Notes under the pieces: model-generated
Told to the model about the DNA's origin: nothing
The model's database searches: none
The model's input: only the letters and a program-made list of their open reading frames with translations
Made by a program: the position numbers and the translations under genes
Part shown: positions 5,401-7,163 of the stretch, in pieces
Position numbering within the stretch: the stretch's first letter is position 1
Layout of the letters: every line of letters starts with the position of its first letter
NCBI GenBank assembly: GCA_031424975.1
Contig: JANPIL010000491.1
Span: 1 to 7,163, forward strand
Source of the DNA: Xanthocytophaga sp031424975
GTDB lineage: Bacteria > Bacteroidota > Bacteroidia > Cytophagales > 172606-1
Direction of reading: 5' to 3'
DNA length: 7,163 bases

Positions 5401-7163
5401 AAGTATTTGCTGGAAATCACGGCCAAGGACAAGTTCGGGCAGGACGTAAAGGAGGTGGCCTATTTCACGGTATTCGATTCAAAATCCAAGTCGTTGGCCT
5501 TGCCTGAAATAGTATCTTTCAAAAACCTGAAACCCACCTGCGAGCCGGGTGACAAGGCGGAAGTGGTATTTGGCACGGCGGCCGCCAACGCCAAGGTGCT
5601 GTATGAAGTGGAGCAGGACGGCAAAATACTGATGCAAGACTGGCTGACGATGAGCAACGAACAACGCCGTTTTGAGATTCCGATCAAGGAGGAATACCGG
5701 GGCAACATTGCGGTGCATTTTACCTTTGTCAAAGACAGCCGCCGCTACGACACGTCGGCGGTGATTACGGTTCCGTACACGAACAAGCAACTGGACGTAC
5801 AGTTTGAAACCTTCCGCGACAAGCTGCAACCCGGCCAGCAGGAACAGTGGAAGCTGAAAATAACCGGCCAGAAAGCCGACAAACTCGCCGCCGAAATGGT
5901 GGCGACCCTGTACGATGCCTCGCTGGATGCGTTCAGGATGCACAACTGGTACGCCAGCTTTTACAATTCCGTGTATGCGCGGCTGGACTGGGAAAGCGAA
6001 AACGGCTTCGGTGCGGATGAACTTACCGGTTTCCAACGCGATTGGAGCCGCGATGACACAAAAAGCTACGAAAGTGCGCAATTCGCCAGATTGAACTGGT
6101 TCAGGTACGCATTTGGCAGCCAAATCCGCGTCATGCTACAGGGCAAGGCAAGAATGTCGGCCCCCAATGCTTCAATGGATATGGCGAAAAATTCGGCTCG
6201 GAAAAAGGAATCAAAGGGGGATGATGCGGAAGATGAAGGGCAATTAAAAGAAGTTGTTGCGGCTGCACCAAAAATATCTACGGTCGAGTTTGTTGAAATG
6301 CAAGTAGAGCAGAGCGAGGAAAAACCCGTGGATTTCTCTAATGTAAAAGTCCGCTCCAATTTCAACGAAACGGCTTTTTTCGAGCCGCACTTGCAGACCA
6401 ACGACAAGGGCGAGATCATCATTAGCTTCACCATTCCCGAAGCGCTGACGCGCTGGAAAATGCTCGGTTTTGCGCACACCAAAGAGTTGCAGTCGGGCAG
6501 CGTGGTTAAGGAATTGGTGACGCAGAAAGACCTGATGGTGGTGCCCAACCAGCCGCGTTTTTTCCGCGAAGGCGACAAGATGCAGTTTGCCGTCAAAATC
6601 ACCAGCCTCGCCGACAAGGATTTGAGCGGCCAAGCCCAATTGGAGTTTTTTGATGCGCTGACGATGCAGCGGTTGAACCTCACCCCCGGCCCCTCTCCTG
6701 CTGAGAGGGGTGAAAAAAAAGAATCCTCTGCTCCTCTCCCTAACGGGGAGGGGCTAGGGGTGGGGTTTTCCTTGAAGTCCCGGCAGAGTACCAATCTGGA
6801 ATGGAGCATCCAGATTCCGGAGGGCATTCAGGCTATTTCCTATAAAGTTGTGGCCAAAGCCGGGGATTTCTCGGACGGCGAAACGATGATTTTGCCCGTG
6901 GTCACGAACCGGATGCTGGTGACTGAAACCTTGCCGCTGCCCATCCGTGGCAAGCAAACCAAGGAATTTGTGTTTGAGAAGCTGAAAAATAGTACCTCCA
7001 AAACACTCAAAACCCACCGCCTGACGCTGGAGTTTTCGTCAAATTCGGCTTGGTATGCGGTGCAATCGCTGCCATACTTGATGGAATACCCGTACGATTG
7101 CGTGGAACAGACGTTTTCGCGGTTTTACGCCAACAGCATCGCGTCGCACATTGCCAATGCCAA
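2410..7163 (+). CDS. Alpha-2-macroglobulin family protein (MG2, A2M, thioester), C-terminus beyond window
   Basis: A continuous frame of 1584 codons from ATG 2410, with no stop, runs off the right edge. Residues 1-20 are a signal peptide; Cys21 in FYSC could be lipidated, but the lipobox is poor, so ordinary cleavage is possible. Residues 25-480 are mostly helical. A macroglobulin-like segment with TGEPVGGV (540-547) precedes the MG2 signature RAIYRPGQ (640-647). An aromatic patch MWWWYW lies at 782-787. A charged low-complexity linker (about 1248-1317) precedes the A2M domain, with ALTRWKM at 1345-1351. CVEQ at 1564-1567 keeps the Cys and Gln needed for an internal thioester; the remaining thioester domain is cut off. 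Such proteins trap proteases in the bacterial envelope, and the family in this phylum is usually near 1900-2000 residues. Three palindromic elements (residues 265-289, 874-898, about 1423-1453) and four copies of a short motif are read through in frame. The start is supported by the signal peptide; no Shine-Dalgarno is seen. Confidence 0.93.
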   Translation, partial: MLPFRLIVVSVLFLTVAFYSCAQTKKTMPTYNYESAWKQVEAFESKGLPESALKTVDEIYRQAKAEKNNAQLVKAVIHQFKFKDEKEENAFVLNINALQKEIAAAQFPVKPVLHSMLAEMYWSYYQNNRWKFASRTATVDFTNDDIETWSLEKIVQETFAQYQLSLQDADKSRQLNIDVYQEILQYGNKKGRELRPTLYDFLAHRALDFYTGEEPQLTKPAYTFTLSSADYLSDADTFAKLKLTSKDTLSMKFHALQLFQELTKAPPAPEGGAKKPPLSEGVGGGFWGAVLLDLQRLAFVREHLTLGNKTDLYLAALQKLEQKTLAQPVSTLVAHAIAQVWVEKGGLYKPLQSAEHQFDLQKAHGICEAAKKRFPESEGAVLCHNLQISLEQKTVSSKIEKTNVPNQPFRAWVEYRNFTALHWRIIKVTREEVQAQRQKWRNNYKVDQEQKFIEWFAAKTPLKTGKATLPDDKDYQPHSVEAKLDGVAEGDYMVLLSHTPDFKTDKNGLAYGFTTVSNLSYIHRNLDNGSTEFYVLHRQTGEPVGGVQAQVSVRNYDSRSGNYVFRTEKGYVSDAKGRFVIPFNNARNYDDRNFSVDFTHKADKLSMRDIDDRNNYGSTLYQSARQPAQMNVQTVFFLDRAIYRPGQTLYFKGLVFETDGKTSAIKPKHRTTVALYDVNGQQVARQEAVTNEYGTFSGTFTTPSTGLLGEMRLQTLADNGQAVFSVEEYKRPKFEVKINPVKGSFRLGEIIDAEGVAQAYSGANIDGAAVKYRVVRTARFPMWWWYWRGYYPTSPAMEITNGLTETDANGKFQVKFPAIADETVDKTSDPVFNYQVFADVTDINGETHSSQMTVSVGYKSLVINADVKDVDLAAPPAPEGGAKKPPLSEGVGGGRWGASIRTTNLAGQPEAATGNSILWKLKTPTRTFRERLWQQPDRQLFTQEEYYKLFPHDLYADENNWLKWEREKEVYNAPFATEAAADGKTALNVPLQSLPVGKYLLEITAKDKFGQDVKEVAYFTVFDSKSKSLALPEIVSFKNLKPTCEPGDKAEVVFGTAAANAKVLYEVEQDGKILMQDWLTMSNEQRRFEIPIKEEYRGNIAVHFTFVKDSRRYDTSAVITVPYTNKQLDVQFETFRDKLQPGQQEQWKLKITGQKADKLAAEMVATLYDASLDAFRMHNWYASFYNSVYARLDWESENGFGADELTGFQRDWSRDDTKSYESAQFARLNWFRYAFGSQIRVMLQGKARMSAPNASMDMAKNSARKKESKGDDAEDEGQLKEVVAAAPKISTVEFVEMQVEQSEEKPVDFSNVKVRSNFNETAFFEPHLQTNDKGEIIISFTIPEALTRWKMLGFAHTKELQSGSVVKELVTQKDLMVVPNQPRFFREGDKMQFAVKITSLADKDLSGQAQLEFFDALTMQRLNLTPGPSPAERGEKKESSAPLPNGEGLGVGFSLKSRQSTNLEWSIQIPEGIQAISYKVVAKAGDFSDGETMILPVVTNRMLVTETLPLPIRGKQTKEFVFEKLKNSTSKTLKTHRLTLEFSSNSAWYAVQSLPYLMEYPYDCVEQTFSRFYANSIASHIANA
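3201..3276 (+). repeat. GC-rich palindromic element A, in frame in A2M
   Basis: The element begins AGCCCCCCCC and ends GGGGGGCT, with an inner hairpin (CCGAAGGGGG against CCCCCTCTTTCGG around AGCCAAAAAG). Its core, 3202-3275, matches element B (5029-5102) at 71 of 74 bases. It adds 25 residues (265-289, APPAPEGGAKK then PPLSEGVGGGFWGA) between FQELTK and VLLDLQRL, where related proteins, as I recall them, have ordinary helix-linker sequence. Similar CCCCGAAGGGGG-type repeats are common in Bacteroidota, from memory. Confidence 0.85.
3585..3618 (+). repeat. AAATAGTATC-type dispersed motif, copy 3 (divergent, in A2M)
   Basis: Starts GAAAACAGTATCTTCCAAAA and ends GAAAACCAAC. It is the most diverged copy (ACAGTATC instead of ATAGTATC) and encodes residues 393-403. 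The frame (ACA GTA TCT, Thr-Val-Ser) is the same as that of the copy at 5506. Membership in the family is the least certain of the six. Confidence 0.4.
5028..5103 (+). repeat. GC-rich palindromic element B, in frame in A2M
   Basis: Second copy of element A, 1827 nt downstream and therefore in the same reading frame, encoding residues 874-898 (APPAPEGGAKK then PPLSEGVGGGRWGA). The three core differences are at 5040, 5092 and 5093. The outermost bases are G and C here, against A and T in element A, so end pairing is kept. It lies between VKDVDL and SIRTTNL, probably a loop between macroglobulin-type beta-strands. Confidence 0.85.
5149..5184 (+). repeat. AAATAGTATC-type dispersed motif, copy 4 (in A2M)
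   Basis: Starts GGAAATAGTATCCTTTGGAA and ends CTCAAAACCCCCACC. It encodes residues 914-925 (GNSILWKLKTPT), in the same frame as copy 1. It lies 45 nt after element B. The WKLKTP part may be partly native, since related proteins often have a similar W-x-x-x-LK-x-P pattern here. Confidence 0.6.
5506..5538 (+). repeat. AAATAGTATC-type dispersed motif, copy 5 (in A2M)
   Basis: Starts GAAATAGTATCTTTCAAAAA and ends CTGAAACCCACC, encoding residues 1033-1043 (EIVSFKNLKPT). The DNA is read as ATA GTA TCT, a different frame from copies 1, 4 and 6, so the conserved feature is the nucleotide sequence and not the peptide. Confidence 0.6.
6676..6767 (+). repeat. Palindromic element C with terminal inverted repeats, in frame in A2M
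   Basis: The ends AACCTCACCCCCGGCCCCTC (6676-6695) and GAGGGGCTAGGGGTGGGGTT (6748-6767) are inverted repeats matching at 17 of 20 positions. Inside, CCCCTCTC (6690-6697) and GAGAGGGG (6703-6710) form a perfect 8-bp stem, and a second imperfect hairpin centres on CTAAC (6740-6744). The frame reads through as NLTPGPSPAERGEKK then ESSAPLPNGEGLGVGF, a peptide pattern I recall from dispersed repeats in several bacterial groups. It sits in a probable loop of the A2M domain, just before SLKSRQSTNLEW. It is unrelated in sequence to elements A and B. Confidence 0.8.
6985..7018 (+). repeat. AAATAGTATC-type dispersed motif, copy 6 (in A2M)
   Basis: Starts AAAAATAGTACCTCCAAAAC and ends CTCAAAACCCACC, encoding residues 1526-1536 (KNSTSKTLKTH), the same frame as copies 1 and 4. 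It lies about 80 nt before the thioester codons. Related proteins, as I recall them, have Ser/Thr-rich sequence here, so part of the match could be native. Confidence 0.5.

Noticed and set aside
3201..6767. CRISPR array
   Set aside because: Repeats A and B are only two copies 1.8 kb apart, and the short motif copies are diverged and irregularly spaced inside a coding frame. There is no spacer pattern.
6066..6827. A 253-codon minus-strand frame with TPSPSPLGRG and LSAGEGPGVR
   Set aside because: These patterns come from the reverse reading of element C. The frame lies inside the A2M gene and has no other support.
2410..7163. Frameshift or pseudogene in the A2M gene caused by the elements
   Set aside because: I checked the frame at several points on both sides of each element; it stays open and domain signatures (MG2, A2M, CVEQ) all fall in the same frame.

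Overview
The window looks like a piece of a Bacteroidota chromosome with mid-50s GC (estimated by eye). The evidence is a Bacteroidota-type DUF2027/Smr protein start, a DUF5723-like outer-membrane protein, a Bacteroidota-type alpha-2-macroglobulin (A2M), no Shine-Dalgarno sequence before any start, and promoter boxes of the TTG / TAnnTTTG type. I cannot assign a genus.

Layout: 1-225 (minus) is the N-terminal 75 codons of a DUF2027 protein whose rest lies off the left edge. 226-710 is a divergent intergenic region with a good promoter facing each way and no convincing gene between. 711-2219 (plus) is a complete 502-residue exported protein, probably DUF5723, followed by a strong intrinsic terminator at 2251-2283. 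2284-2409 holds a perfect 11-bp inverted repeat and a short dispersed repeat that together form a plausible promoter. From 2410 to the right edge (plus) runs one uninterrupted 1584-codon reading frame. It is the N-terminal and central part of a secreted, possibly lipid-anchored A2M, ending just after its CVEQ thioester motif.

The unusual content is repetitive DNA inside and around the A2M gene. Two 75-nt GC-rich palindromic elements (71 of 74 core bases identical) sit in frame 1827 nt apart and each encode the same 25-residue Pro/Gly-rich peptide. A third, unrelated palindromic element of about 92 nt with 20-nt imperfect terminal inverted repeats is also read through in frame. Separately, a motif of about 33-36 nt (AAATAGTATC, about 10 variable bases, then CAAAACCC-CACC) occurs six times: once in the DUF2027 gene, once just upstream of A2M and four times inside A2M. 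It always has the same orientation as the gene and uses only the two reading frames not closed by its internal TAG. The combination resembles the in-frame palindromic elements known from Rickettsia.

The three genes appear to be separate transcription units. Two encode envelope proteins (a predicted outer-membrane barrel and a periplasmic or surface protease trap), but nothing in the sequence shows that they work together.
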